From: Prado023 sp963774745
GTDB taxonomy: Bacteria > Actinomycetota > Actinomycetes > S36-B12 > CAIYMF01
DNA: 64,000 nt
Direction of reading: 5' to 3'
NCBI GenBank assembly: GCA_963774745.1
Contig: CAVZGE010000003.1
Location: forward strand, 372,001-436,000
In this document: piece after piece, positions 16,729-26,918 of the stretch
How the letters are laid out: each line of letters starts with the position of its first letter
How positions within the stretch are numbered: position 1 is the first letter of the stretch
Notes under the pieces: generated by a model
What the model saw: only the letters and a program-made list of their open reading frames with translations
The model's database searches: none
Told to the model about the DNA's origin: nothing
Made by a program: the position numbers and the translations under genes

Positions 16729-17519
16729 GCATGGAGCCAGGGGCGACAGGGGGCGCGGCGGACCCGACCACGACTGCTGCGCAGAACCCGGACGAGCCTG
16801 GTGGGGACTACCACCAGAGCTCGCTGTGGCGGTGGAGCGGCCCTGCGAGCCTGGTCGGTGGGGCCCTGTTCGCGGTCCTGGGCTGGATGCTCGTGGCCGG
16901 CGCCATCGCCCAGAACAGCGACGAGGCCCTGGCCAACGCGCGGCCCGACGAGCTCGTCCAGATCCTGGACAGCCTCGACGCCGAGAACGACCGGCTGGAG
17001 CAGGAGAAGCGCAGGCTGGCAGCGGAGATCGCCTCCCTGACCTCGGGCAGCAACGCAGCGTCCCTGGAGCAGGCGCGCAACCGCAAGGAGTCCCTCGAGG
17101 TGCTGGCCGGGACCACGAAGGTGCGCGGTCCCGGCGTTCGGATCGTGATCCGGGATCCCGACGGCGGGGTCGACGCCGCGGAGATCCTGGACACCGTGCA
17201 GGAGCTGCGCGACGCCGGTGCGGAGAGCATCGAGGTGGCCGAGCGCCGGGTGGTCGTGAGCACCTGGTTCGCCAACCCCCCGGACACCGGCACCCCGGCG
17301 ATCCTGGTGTCCGGTGACCTGCGGCCCTCGCCCTACACGATCCTGGCGATCGGTGATCCGGGCACGCTGGCCACGGCCATGGAGATCCCCGGCGGCGTCG
17401 CCGACTCCGTGCGGACCGCCGGGGCCATCTTCGAGATGGAGCAGCGCGAGACACTGGAGATCACCTCGACCGTCCCGCTGACGACCCCCGAGTACGCTGA
17501 GCCGGTGGATCAGGGCTGA
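16725..17519 (+). CDS. DUF881 family membrane-anchored protein (second copy)
   Basis: This 264-residue protein is the second DUF881 member. It has an N-terminal low-complexity tail, a membrane segment near residues 42-62 (LVGGALFAVLGWMLVAGAIA), a coiled-coil-prone region (DSLDAENDRLEQEKRRLAAE) and the DUF881 domain (VRGPGVRIVIRDPDGG, DAGAESIEVAERRVV, SPYTILAIGDP). The ATG 16725 overlaps the TGA of the small basic protein gene; ATG 16731 is also possible. Its role is unknown; in the same array in mycobacteria the equivalent is Rv1825. The two copies here are clearly diverged, so this is an old duplication. Confidence 0.85.
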   Translation: MSMEPGATGGAADPTTTAAQNPDEPGGDYHQSSLWRWSGPASLVGGALFAVLGWMLVAGAIAQNSDEALANARPDELVQILDSLDAENDRLEQEKRRLAAEIASLTSGSNAASLEQARNRKESLEVLAGTTKVRGPGVRIVIRDPDGGVDAAEILDTVQELRDAGAESIEVAERRVVVSTWFANPPDTGTPAILVSGDLRPSPYTILAIGDPGTLATAMEIPGGVADSVRTAGAIFEMEQRETLEITSTVPLTTPEYAEPVDQG

Positions 17520-17580
17520 ACGCCCAGCAGGAACCACGGTGACGCCCACGTCAGCCCGAACGCAGCCCGATGGAGGACCC

Positions 17581-17973
17581 ATGTACCCCGAAGACCTGCG
17601 CTACACCCAGGAGCACGAGTGGATCCGCCGGGAGAGCCCGACGGTCCTGCGCTTCGGGATCACCTCGTTCGCCACCGAGGCCCTCGGCGACGTCGTGTAC
17701 GTGGCGCTGCCGGCAGTGGGCAGCGCGCTCACCGCGGGGCAGCCCTGCGGCGAGGTGGAGTCGACCAAGTCCGTCAGTGACCTCTACGCCCCGGTGGACG
17801 GGACGGTCCTCGAGGTCAACAGCGCCCTCGAGGACTCCCCGGAGGTGGTCAACGCCGAGCCGTACGGCGAGGGGTGGATGGTCGACGTCGAGTGCGCGAC
17901 GCCGCAGGAGGCCGACTCCGCGTGGTCCACCCTGCTGACGGCGGCACAGTACGCCGATGGGCTGGCCCCGTAG
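17581..17973 (+). CDS. gcvH: Glycine cleavage system H protein
   Basis: This 130-residue lipoyl carrier shuttles the aminomethyl group of glycine from GcvP to the T protein. The lipoylation site is GEVESTKSVSDLYAP with Lys63, and the N-terminus YPEDLRYTQEHEWIR and the late NAEPYGEGWM stretch are typical. GGAGG lies 7 nt before the ATG. gcvP is 2.6 kb downstream, separated by the FHA and MerR genes, and no gcvT is in the window. The same separation of gcvH and gcvP is seen in mycobacteria (Rv1826 and Rv1832). Confidence 0.95.
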   Translation: MYPEDLRYTQEHEWIRRESPTVLRFGITSFATEALGDVVYVALPAVGSALTAGQPCGEVESTKSVSDLYAPVDGTVLEVNSALEDSPEVVNAEPYGEGWMVDVECATPQEADSAWSTLLTAAQYADGLAP

Positions 17974-17977
17974 GGGG

Positions 17978-18008
17978 TTGACCACCACCGCACTGCGTCA
18001 GATAGGTT
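17978..18008 (+). promoter_or_regulatory. Candidate promoter for the FHA-MerR genes
   Basis: TTGACC (17978-17983) and TAGGTT (18003-18008) are separated by 19 bp. MerR-type activated promoters often have spacers of 19-20 bp, and a large palindrome starts 12 bp downstream. Promoter activity is inferred. Confidence 0.4.
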
Positions 18009-18020
18009 TGCCCCCGAGGT

Positions 18021-18045
18021 GAACCTAGACCTCAGGTAGAGGTTC
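18021..18045. promoter_or_regulatory. 25-bp palindrome, probable MerR-family operator
   Basis: The palindrome reads GAACCT nn ACCT n AGGT nn AGGTTC, symmetric around 18033 with mismatches only at the inner spacer positions. On the reverse strand it contains CCTCTACCTGAGG, nearly identical to CCTCTACTGGAGG in the palindrome at 19839-19855 before the second MerR gene. Two MerR regulators are encoded just downstream, so autoregulation or cross-regulation is likely. Confidence 0.6.
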
Positions 18046-18080
18046 CCGGGGTGGGGATCCCGGGTCAGGACGGAGACGAC

Positions 18081-18575
18081 GTGGGGCGTTCATGCCAGCG
18101 ATGCGGCCAGGAGATGGCCGACCTCGCACGCTTCTGCAGCAACTGCGGGGCACCCCTTGTCGACCTCGGCGCCGACGACCAGGTGCAGTCGACCGGCAAC
18201 CTCGACGTGCCGGTGTCGGCGACCGGGCCGCTGGGCGCGCTCGGCACGGGCAGCGTGGGGTCCGTGGCCCCCGGGACGGCCATGCTGATCGTCCGGCGGG
18301 GCCCGAGCGAGGGCACCTCGTTCGTCCTCGACTCCGACCTGGTCACGGTCGGGCGCTCGGATGACGCCGACCTCGTCCTCGACGACGTCACGGTCTCGCG
18401 CAGGCACGCCCAGTTCATCCGTGATGCAACCGGGTGGCAGTGCCGCGATGTCGGCAGCCTCAACGGCACCTACGTGAACCGCGAGCGGATCGACGCGACC
18501 CCGCTCGCCGGGGGCGACGAGGTCCAGATCGGCAAGTACCGGTTCGTGTTCCTCGTGGGGGGTGGACAGGCGTGA
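18081..18575 (+). CDS. garA: FHA-domain protein with N-terminal zinc ribbon (GarA-like)
   Basis: This 164-residue cytoplasmic protein has a zinc ribbon (CQRCG-CSNCG, residues 5-24) and a C-terminal forkhead-associated domain (about 70-160) with the phosphothreonine-binding residues GRSDDADLVLDD, VSRRHAQF and GSLNGTYVNRE. GarA in mycobacteria binds and controls 2-oxoglutarate enzymes and is switched by PknB/PknG phosphorylation of an N-terminal ETTS motif. That motif is not visible here; the linker reads QVQSTGNLDVP. GTG 18081 is chosen because GGAG lies 5 nt upstream; GTG 18051 would overlap the region just after the palindrome. The TGA overlaps the next gene's GTG. Orthology to garA rests on position and FHA sequence; regulation by kinases is inferred. 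Confidence 0.82.
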   Translation: MGRSCQRCGQEMADLARFCSNCGAPLVDLGADDQVQSTGNLDVPVSATGPLGALGTGSVGSVAPGTAMLIVRRGPSEGTSFVLDSDLVTVGRSDDADLVLDDVTVSRRHAQFIRDATGWQCRDVGSLNGTYVNRERIDATPLAGGDEVQIGKYRFVFLVGGGQA

Positions 18576-19309
18576 GCACCGCGGCGGCCGCAGATGGGCT
18601 GCTCAGCATCGGTGAGGTCCTGCACCTGCTGCGCTCGGACTTCCCGGACATCAGCATCTCGAAGATCCGCTACCTCGAGGCCGAGGACCTGGTCGAGCCC
18701 CAGCGCACCCCCTCGGGTTACCGCAAGTTCACCCGTGCCGACGCCGAGCGCCTGCGCTACGTGCTGCGGATGCAGCGCGACCACTACCTGCCCCTGAAGG
18801 TGATCCGCGAGCACCTCGACGCGATCGACCGGGGGTTGCAGCCGGCCCCCCTGAGCGCCGCGGACACGGCCCCACGGGCGCTGGTGGCCACCGACTCCTA
18901 TCCCTCGCCCGACGACCTGGCGGCGGAGAGCCAGGAGCTGCGGCTGGCGCGCAAGGAGCTGCTCGAGGAGTCCGGGATCACCAACGAGGTCCTGCGCGAG
19001 CTCGAGTCCTTCGGCCTGGTGGCGCAGGCCCCCGGCACCTCGTACTACGACGCCACTGCCCTGCAGGTGGCCCGGATCGCCGCCGAGATGGCCCAGTTCG
19101 GCTATGGGCCGCGGCACCTGCGCCCGTTCCGCCTGGCGGCCGATCGTGAGCTCGCCCTCGTGGAGCAGGTCGTCAAGCCCATGGCCCACGGTCGGCACCA
19201 GGACAGCGCGGCGAAGGCGGAGGAGGCGGCCCGCGCCATCGCCACCCTGGCCATCCAGCTGCACGTCGCGCTGGTGAAGGCCGGACTGCCCCGGACGCTC
19301 GGCCGCTGA
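18572..19309 (+). CDS. ftsR: MerR-family transcriptional regulator, FtsR/Rv1828-like
   Basis: This 245-residue regulator has an N-terminal winged helix (LSIGEVLHLLRSDFPDISIS, then KIRYLEAEDLVEPQRTPSGY) followed by a dimerisation helix and a long C-terminal domain (about 130-245) that is a second helix-rich module typical of this subgroup. In Corynebacterium the family member FtsR activates ftsZ; the mycobacterial equivalent is Rv1828. No metal-binding cysteines are seen, so it is not a metal sensor. GTG 18572 overlaps the stop of the FHA gene (GTGA). A palindrome 0.5 kb upstream (18021-18045) is the likely operator of this transcript. Confidence 0.85.
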   Translation: MSTAAAADGLLSIGEVLHLLRSDFPDISISKIRYLEAEDLVEPQRTPSGYRKFTRADAERLRYVLRMQRDHYLPLKVIREHLDAIDRGLQPAPLSAADTAPRALVATDSYPSPDDLAAESQELRLARKELLEESGITNEVLRELESFGLVAQAPGTSYYDATALQVARIAAEMAQFGYGPRHLRPFRLAADRELALVEQVVKPMAHGRHQDSAAKAEEAARAIATLAIQLHVALVKAGLPRTLGR

Positions 19310-19336
19310 GCGATGGTGGGCCCGTCCCACCGGGGC

Positions 19337-19342
19337 TACTCT
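19337..19342 (+). promoter_or_regulatory. -10 hexamer of a leaderless promoter
   Basis: TACTCT ends 6 nt before GTG 19349 of the bifunctional nuclease gene, which has no Shine-Dalgarno sequence. It supports that start over ATG 19313. Confidence 0.5.
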
Positions 19343-19348
19343 GGCCAT

Positions 19349-19819
19349 GTGGATGGGTACCAGGCAGTGGAAGTCGTGGGCGTGCGGGTGGAGATGCCCT
19401 CAAATGCGCCGATCGTGCTGGTGCGACCGATCGCCGGCGGGGCCCTGCTCCCGATCTGGATCGGGCCGAACGAGGCAGCGGCGATCGCCATGGCCCAGCA
19501 GGCGGTGGCCGCCCCGAGGCCGTTGACCCATGACCTCTTCGTGGCGACGCTGAGCCAGCTCGGGACCCCCCTGCTGTCCGTGCGCATCACCCGTCTCGAG
19601 ATGGGCGTGTTCTTCGCCGAGCTCGTGTTCGAGGAGCAGGTCATCGATGCCCGTCCCTCGGATGCCATCGCCCTGGCCCTGCGCGCCGAGGTGCCGATCC
19701 TGCTCGCCGACGAGGTCCTGGACGAGGCGGGCGTGGCTCCCGACCCCGATGACGAGGTCGACGAGGTGGAGCAGTTCCGCGAGTTCCTCGACTCGGTGAA
19801 CCCGCAGGACTTCCAGTAG
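19349..19819 (+). CDS. Bifunctional nuclease (BFN) domain protein, DUF151
   Basis: This 156-residue protein has the BFN core VVGVRVEMPSNAPIVLVRPI, then LLPIWIGPNEAAAIA and the conserved FFAELVFE and ARPSDAIALALR segments. An acidic tail (PDPDDEVDEVEQF) ends the protein. Members have been reported to have nuclease activity in plants and are widespread in bacteria with unclear roles; the mycobacterial counterpart is Rv1829. I chose GTG 19349 because family members begin a few residues before VVGVRVE and a -10 box is positioned for it. It lies between the two MerR genes and may form a small transcript of its own. Confidence 0.85.
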   Translation: MDGYQAVEVVGVRVEMPSNAPIVLVRPIAGGALLPIWIGPNEAAAIAMAQQAVAAPRPLTHDLFVATLSQLGTPLLSVRITRLEMGVFFAELVFEEQVIDARPSDAIALALRAEVPILLADEVLDEAGVAPDPDDEVDEVEQFREFLDSVNPQDFQ

Positions 19820-19838
19820 CCGGGCGAGGAGCGGTATA

Positions 19839-19855
19839 ACCCTCTACTGGAGGGT
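19839..19855. promoter_or_regulatory. Palindrome before the second MerR gene
   Basis: ACCCTC TACTG GAGGGT is a perfect 6-bp inverted repeat with a 5-nt centre. Its core CCTCTACTGGAGG matches the core of the 25-bp palindrome at 18021-18045 in 11 of 13 positions. It lies about 34 bp upstream of a -35 box, a suitable place for an activator or an autoregulator. Confidence 0.6.
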
Positions 19856-19888
19856 GAGACTTTGCCCGGCGTGTCGTTTGTCCGGGCG

Positions 19889-19917
19889 TTGACGTGGGGT
19901 CGCCCGGGCCCTAGTTT
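19889..19917 (+). promoter_or_regulatory. Promoter for the second MerR gene
   Basis: TTGACG (19889-19894) and TAGTTT (19912-19917) are separated by 17 bp, the optimal sigma-70 type spacing. The predicted leader is about 60 nt and contains a small hairpin. Confidence 0.6.
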
Positions 19918-19931
19918 CGGGACAGGAATCC

Positions 19932-19953
19932 CGCCGGTGTAACTACGCCGGCG
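19932..19953 (+). other. Hairpin in the leader of the second MerR gene
   Basis: CGCCGG (19932-19937) pairs with CCGGCG (19948-19953) around a 10-nt loop TGTAACTACG. It follows a smaller GGGA/TCCC pair. It lies within the predicted leader, 32 nt before the ATG. A regulatory role is possible but the stem is short and GC pairs are common here. Confidence 0.35.
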
Positions 19954-19985
19954 CAAGACGCCATTCGACCGGAGGCCAGGCGCAG

Positions 19986-20546
19986 ATGTCAGCTGAGGGC
20001 ACGGGACAGCATCACGAGGTGCAGGGCGCCCTCTTCGACGTCCCCGAGACGACGCTGCCCGAGGGCGTGGGCTACCGCGGCCCGGTCGCCTGTGCCGCTG
20101 CGGAGATCACCTACCGGCAGCTGGACTACTGGGCCCGGACCGGGTTGGTGGAGCCGTCGATCCGGCCCGCCACCGGGTCGGGGACGCAGCGCCTCTACAG
20201 CTTCCGGGACATCCTGGTCCTCAAGGTCGTCAAGCGTCTGCTGGACACCGGCGTCTCGCTGCAGAACATCCGCACCGCCGTGACCCACCTGCGTGCCCGC
20301 GGCGTCGACGACCTCGCCCAGCTGACCCTGATGAGTGACGGGGCCAGCGTCTACGAGTGCACCAGTGAGGACGAGGTCATCGACCTCGTGCGCGGTGGCC
20401 AGGGAGTCTTCGGCATCGCGGTCGGCAAGGTGTGGCGCGAGGTGGAGGGCACCCTGTCGGCGCTGCCGGCCGAACGTGGCACGGGCATGGCCACCTCGAC
20501 CGACGACGAGCTCGCAGAGCGCAGGCGCAAGCGCCAGACCGGCTGA
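19986..20546 (+). CDS. MerR-family transcriptional regulator, Rv1830-like
   Basis: This 186-residue regulator has a MerR helix-turn-helix (ITYRQLDYWARTGLVEPSIR and QRLYSFRDILVLKVVKRLLD) preceded by a 30-residue tail, and a short C-terminal part with a variable basic end (RRRKRQTG). The position between the BFN gene and gcvP matches Rv1830 of M. tuberculosis. GGAGG lies about 10 nt before the ATG at 19986. It has its own consensus promoter and an upstream palindrome resembling the one before the FHA gene. Targets cannot be read from sequence; the shared palindromes suggest it acts at both sites or competes with the FtsR-like protein. Confidence 0.87.
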   Translation: MSAEGTGQHHEVQGALFDVPETTLPEGVGYRGPVACAAAEITYRQLDYWARTGLVEPSIRPATGSGTQRLYSFRDILVLKVVKRLLDTGVSLQNIRTAVTHLRARGVDDLAQLTLMSDGASVYECTSEDEVIDLVRGGQGVFGIAVGKVWREVEGTLSALPAERGTGMATSTDDELAERRRKRQTG

Positions 20547-20579
20547 CGACACCGCGCACCACGGGCCGCGCGGCGCGGC

Positions 20580-20585
20580 TATCGT
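20580..20585 (+). promoter_or_regulatory. -10 hexamer of a leaderless gcvP promoter
   Basis: TATCGT ends 6 nt before the GTG start of gcvP at 20592; no ribosome site precedes it. Confidence 0.5.
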
Positions 20586-20591
20586 GGGCGC

Positions 20592-23501
<2,910 letters not shown>

Positions 23502-23519
23502 GCAGGCCGTCGGAGCTGG

Positions 23520-24086
23520 TCACGTGCGACCCTCGGACTCCTGGATCTCGAAGAGGACCGCCTGCGCCGTGATCCCGTGCTCGGGGAGGTCTGGGGCTGA
23601 GTCTGCACCTGAGGTTGAGGGTTGCATCCAGAGCGCGTGCAGGACCGGGAATCCTGCCGCCCGAACCGCCTCGACGACGGCCGCGTCGTCGTCGACGAAC
23701 GCCTCGATCCGGTGGCGGCGGGACAACCGGCGCAGCGTCGCCACCTTGGTGATCCGGGCGGGCCGACGGTCCGAGTCGTCGCGCATGAACAGCTCACCAC
23801 GCGGCAGGCCCTGGGCTGCGAGCCAGGCCAACGTCGCCGCTCGGCACCTCTCCGGTCTCCCGGTCAGGTAGACCACGACGTGCCCGGCCCGCTCGGCGGT
23901 TGCCACGGCACCGAGTCCCTCGGGCAGCGGGGGATCATCGGGTGCGGCACCGAAGAACGCGTCCCAGTCCTTCGGGCGCGCGGCCACATGGTGCAGCCGG
24001 TGGCGGACGTCGGCCAGAACCCCGTCGATGTCGAACACCGCGACGCTGGGGCGGGCCGCGCCATCGGGTGCGCTGTTCTCGGACAT
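23520..24086 (-). CDS. HAD-superfamily phosphatase (polynucleotide kinase 3'-phosphatase-like)
   Basis: This 188-residue protein has HAD motif I as VAVFDIDGVLADV (Asp19, Asp21), motif II around VVYLTGRPERCRAAT and a late FVDDDAAVVEAVRAAG segment for motif IV. The short form without a cap, and the spacing DGVLADVRHRLHH, resemble the phosphatase half of phage polynucleotide kinases and stand-alone bacterial relatives. The substrate is unknown. The ATG at 24086 is chosen because TAGCGT ends 7 nt upstream, fitting a leaderless transcript. It faces gcvP tail to tail with an 18-bp gap and is divergent from a hotdog protein gene. Confidence 0.82.
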   Translation of the reverse strand: MSENSAPDGAARPSVAVFDIDGVLADVRHRLHHVAARPKDWDAFFGAAPDDPPLPEGLGAVATAERAGHVVVYLTGRPERCRAATLAWLAAQGLPRGELFMRDDSDRRPARITKVATLRRLSRRHRIEAFVDDDAAVVEAVRAAGFPVLHALWMQPSTSGADSAPDLPEHGITAQAVLFEIQESEGRT

Positions 24087-24093
24087 GCGCGAG

Positions 24094-24099
24094 ACGCTA
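24094..24099 (-). promoter_or_regulatory. -10 hexamer of a leaderless promoter (HAD gene)
   Basis: TAGCGT on the reverse strand ends 7 nt before ATG 24086. Confidence 0.5.
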
Positions 24100-24137
24100 C
24101 CGCCCCACCCCGCGGCGTGCGTCCCCATCGGGATGGG

Positions 24138-24143
24138 TAGCCT
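24138..24143 (+). promoter_or_regulatory. -10 hexamer of a leaderless promoter (hotdog gene)
   Basis: TAGCCT ends 7 nt before ATG 24151; no ribosome site is visible. With the HAD gene box it forms a compact 64-bp divergent promoter region. Confidence 0.5.
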
Positions 24144-24150
24144 CGATCGC

Positions 24151-24600
24151 ATGGACTTCCACACCCTCGTCGCGCAGATGCCCATCGTGGTCCCGATGGT
24201 CGGGACCCTCGAGCTGGAGTTCCTCGAGCTGGCCCCGCAGCGGGTGCTGCTGCGCCTGCCGGACAAGCCCGAGTACCGCAACCATGTGGGCGGTCCGCAC
24301 GCCGGGGCGATGTTCACCCTCGCCGAGACCGCGACCGGGGCGATCGTCCTGGGCAACTTCGGGATGCTGGTCGACCGTGCCACGCCCCTGCCCGTGGACG
24401 CGTCCATCCGGTTCAAGAAGATCGCCATGGGGCCCATGTACGCCGAGGCGCTGATGCACGACACCCCTGAGTCGATCCTGGCGCGACTCGATGCCGGCGA
24501 GCGTCCCGAGTTCCGCATCGACGTCACGCTGTCGACCGAGGACTGGACAGTCACCGGGGAGGCCAGCTTCCTCTGGACCCTGAAGCCCATCCGCCGCTGA
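24151..24600 (+). CDS. DUF4442 hotdog-fold protein (thioesterase-like)
   Basis: This 149-residue protein resembles the DUF4442/PaaI-type hotdog fold. The helix segment HVGGPHAGAMFTLAETATGA corresponds to the central hotdog helix, and late beta-strands (FRIDVTLSTEDWTVTGEASFLWTLKP) complete the fold. Relatives act on acyl-CoA substrates, but no catalytic residue can be named with confidence here. The ATG at 24151 is supported by the adjacent -10 box. The gene ends in a strong bidirectional hairpin opposite the EF-G-like gene. Confidence 0.78.
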   Translation: MDFHTLVAQMPIVVPMVGTLELEFLELAPQRVLLRLPDKPEYRNHVGGPHAGAMFTLAETATGAIVLGNFGMLVDRATPLPVDASIRFKKIAMGPMYAEALMHDTPESILARLDAGERPEFRIDVTLSTEDWTVTGEASFLWTLKPIRR

Positions 24601-24606
24601 CCTGGA

Positions 24607-24652
24607 CAGGTCGGAGGGGCCGCCCCCGGCTGGGAGCGGCCCCTCCGACCTG
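24607..24652. terminator. Bidirectional terminator between convergent genes
   Basis: The arms 24607-24623 (CAGGTCGGAGGGGCCGC) and 24636-24652 are perfect reverse complements over 17 bp with a 12-nt loop. It fills nearly all of the 60-bp gap between the hotdog and EF-G-like genes. Confidence 0.78.
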
Positions 24653-24660
24653 CGTGTGCG

Positions 24661-26808
24661 TCAGTGCTTGGGGCTCGCGTCGATGACCTTCTTCGCGATC
24701 TGCGCCGGCATCGGCTCGTGGCCGATGTAGGTGCGGTTGAAGGTGCCCGTCCCGTGGGACATCGAGCGCAGCTCGATGGCGTAGCGGGTCAGCTCGAGCT
24801 CGGGGACCTCGGCCTTGATCAGCGTGCGGCCGGTGCCGGCGGGCTCCGTGCCCGACACCCGACCGCGGCGCCCGGACAGGTCGCCCATGACGGCGCCGAC
24901 ATACTCGTCGGAGACCAGGACGCTGATCGCCGCGACCGGCTCGAGCATCGAGATCTGGGCTGCGGCTGCGGCCTCCTTGAGGGCCAGCGCACCGGCCATC
25001 TGGAAGGCCATGTCGGAGGAGTCCACCGAGTGCGCCTTGCCGTCGTAGAGCGTCACCTGGATGTCGACGACCGGGTACCCGGCAACGACGCCGCGCTCCA
25101 TCTGGGTGCGCACGCCCTTCTCCACCGAGGGGATGAACTGGCGGGGCACCGAGCCGCCGACCACCTTGTCGACGAACTCGAAGCCGGAGCCCGCCGGCAG
25201 CGGGGCGACCTCGATGTCGCACACGGCGTACTGGCCGTGCCCGCCGGACTGCTTGACGTGGCGGCCCTTGGCCTTGGCCGGGGATGCGAACGTCTCGCGC
25301 AGCGACACCCGCAGCTCCTCGGACTCCACCGCCACCCCGTAGCGGTTGCGCAGCCGGTCGAGCAGGACGTCGACGTGGGCCTCGCCCATGCACCACAGGA
25401 CGAGCTGTCCGGTCTCGGCATTGCGGTCCAGGCGCAGGGTCGCGTCCTCGGCGACGAGGCGTCCGAGGGCCTGGCCGAGCTTGTCGTCGTCGGCCTTGGA
25501 CTTGGCCACGATGGCCACCGGGAGCAGCGCGTCGGGCATCAGCCACGGCTCCATGAGCAGCGGGGTGTCCTTGTCCGACAGGGTGTCACCGGTCTCGGCC
25601 CGCGTGAGCTTGGCGACGGCGACGATGTCCCCGGCGATCCCGGTGTCGATCGTGCGCTGGAGCTTGCCCAGCGGGCTGGACAGCGCACCGATCCGCTCGT
25701 CGAGGTCGTGGTCCTCGTGGCCGCGCACGGCGCCGAAGTGCCCCGAGACATGGACGAACGAGTCCGGTGTGAGCCGGCCGGAGAAGACCCGCACCAGCGA
25801 CAGCCGCCCGACATACGGGTCGGTCGTCGTCTTGACCACCTCGGCGCACAGGGGACCGGCCGGGTCGCACGCCAGTGGCCCGCGGGGCTGTCCGTCGGGG
25901 GTGGTGACCGGGGGCAGCGGGTGCTCCAGGGGCGAGGGGAAGCCGCGGCGGACCAGGTCGAGGACCTCCGTGGTGCCCAGGCCGCCGAGCTCGACCGCTG
26001 TGGCGATCACCGGGTAGAACGAGCCCCGGGCCACAGCCATCTCCAGGTCGGAGATCAGCGTGTCGGTGTCGATGTGCTCACCCGCGAGGTAGCGGTCCAT
26101 GAGGGTCTCGTCCTCGCTCTCGGCGATGATCCCCTCGATGAGCCCGGCGCGGGTGCTCTCGATCAGCTCGAGGTGCGTGGCCTCCGGCTCGCGATCCACC
26201 CGGGTGCCGCTGGAGTAGTCGTGGATCCGCTCGGTGATCAGGTCGATGAAGCCGGCAGGCGTGCCGTCGTCGGCCATCATCGGCAGCATCAGCGGCATGA
26301 CGCCCTCGCCGAACACCCGCTGGCAGATCGCCACGAGCTCGTCGAAGTCCGCACGCGGGTGGTCCAGGCGGGTCACGACCACGGCGCGCGGCATCCCGAC
26401 GGCTGCGCACTCCTCCCAGAGCATCTGCGTGCCACCGTCGACGCCATCGACGGCCGAGATCACGAACAGCGCGGCGTCGGCCGCGCGCAGCCCGGCGCGC
26501 AGGTCACCGACGAAGTCGGCGTAGCCCGGCGTGTCCAGGAAGTTGACCTTCACCCCGTCGACGACCACGGGCGCGAGCGCGAGGCCGACGGAGCGCTGCT
26601 GGCGCACCTCGGCGTCGTCGAAGTCCGAGACCGTCGTGCCCTCGGTGGTCCGCCCGGCGCGCGGGATCGTCCCGGTGGCAGCGAGCATCGCCTCGAGCAG
26701 CGTCGTCTTGCCCGCTCCGGACGGTCCGACCAGGACCACGTTGCGGATGTCGGCGGGGCTGGCCGGTGCGGAGACCGACGCACCCCCTGGGGTGTTCGCC
26801 TGTGCCAT
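24661..26808 (-). CDS. Elongation factor G-like GTPase (EF-G2 type)
   Basis: This 715-residue protein has the five-domain EF-G layout. G1 reads VGPSGAGKTTLLEA (residues 28-41), G3 is LDTPGYADF, and G4 is VVTRLDHP instead of the NKxD consensus. Switch I carries RSVGLALA where translocases have RGITI. Domain IV has GKGRHVKQSGGHGQYAVCDI and domain V GRRGRVSGTEPAGTGRT. Actinobacteria encode such EF-G2 proteins beside true EF-G; their role in translation or recycling is not settled, so I do not call it fusA. A short AAAGG ribosome site precedes the ATG. It is divergent from pgsA1, the same neighbour as in Streptomyces. Confidence 0.88.
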   Translation of the reverse strand: MAQANTPGGASVSAPASPADIRNVVLVGPSGAGKTTLLEAMLAATGTIPRAGRTTEGTTVSDFDDAEVRQQRSVGLALAPVVVDGVKVNFLDTPGYADFVGDLRAGLRAADAALFVISAVDGVDGGTQMLWEECAAVGMPRAVVVTRLDHPRADFDELVAICQRVFGEGVMPLMLPMMADDGTPAGFIDLITERIHDYSSGTRVDREPEATHLELIESTRAGLIEGIIAESEDETLMDRYLAGEHIDTDTLISDLEMAVARGSFYPVIATAVELGGLGTTEVLDLVRRGFPSPLEHPLPPVTTPDGQPRGPLACDPAGPLCAEVVKTTTDPYVGRLSLVRVFSGRLTPDSFVHVSGHFGAVRGHEDHDLDERIGALSSPLGKLQRTIDTGIAGDIVAVAKLTRAETGDTLSDKDTPLLMEPWLMPDALLPVAIVAKSKADDDKLGQALGRLVAEDATLRLDRNAETGQLVLWCMGEAHVDVLLDRLRNRYGVAVESEELRVSLRETFASPAKAKGRHVKQSGGHGQYAVCDIEVAPLPAGSGFEFVDKVVGGSVPRQFIPSVEKGVRTQMERGVVAGYPVVDIQVTLYDGKAHSVDSSDMAFQMAGALALKEAAAAAQISMLEPVAAISVLVSDEYVGAVMGDLSGRRGRVSGTEPAGTGRTLIKAEVPELELTRYAIELRSMSHGTGTFNRTYIGHEPMPAQIAKKVIDASPKH

Positions 26809-26902
26809 GTGAGGTGCCTTTCGTCGCGGGTCTGCAGTCTCCCAAGGCGCTAGCCTCGCAACAAGGACCTACGTCCTGCGCACCAGGGGGGCGGTTTCTC
26901 GC

Positions 26903-26908
26903 TACGAT
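26903..26908 (+). promoter_or_regulatory. -10 hexamer for pgsA1
   Basis: TACGAT ends 10 nt before ATG 26919, giving a leader of at most a few bases; no ribosome site is present. Confidence 0.4.
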
Positions 26909-26918
26909 CGGCATCCTT

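Noticed and set aside
19856..19985. A glycine riboswitch upstream of the glycine cleavage genes
   Set aside because: The leader lacks the conserved glycine aptamer elements and precedes a MerR gene rather than gcvP.
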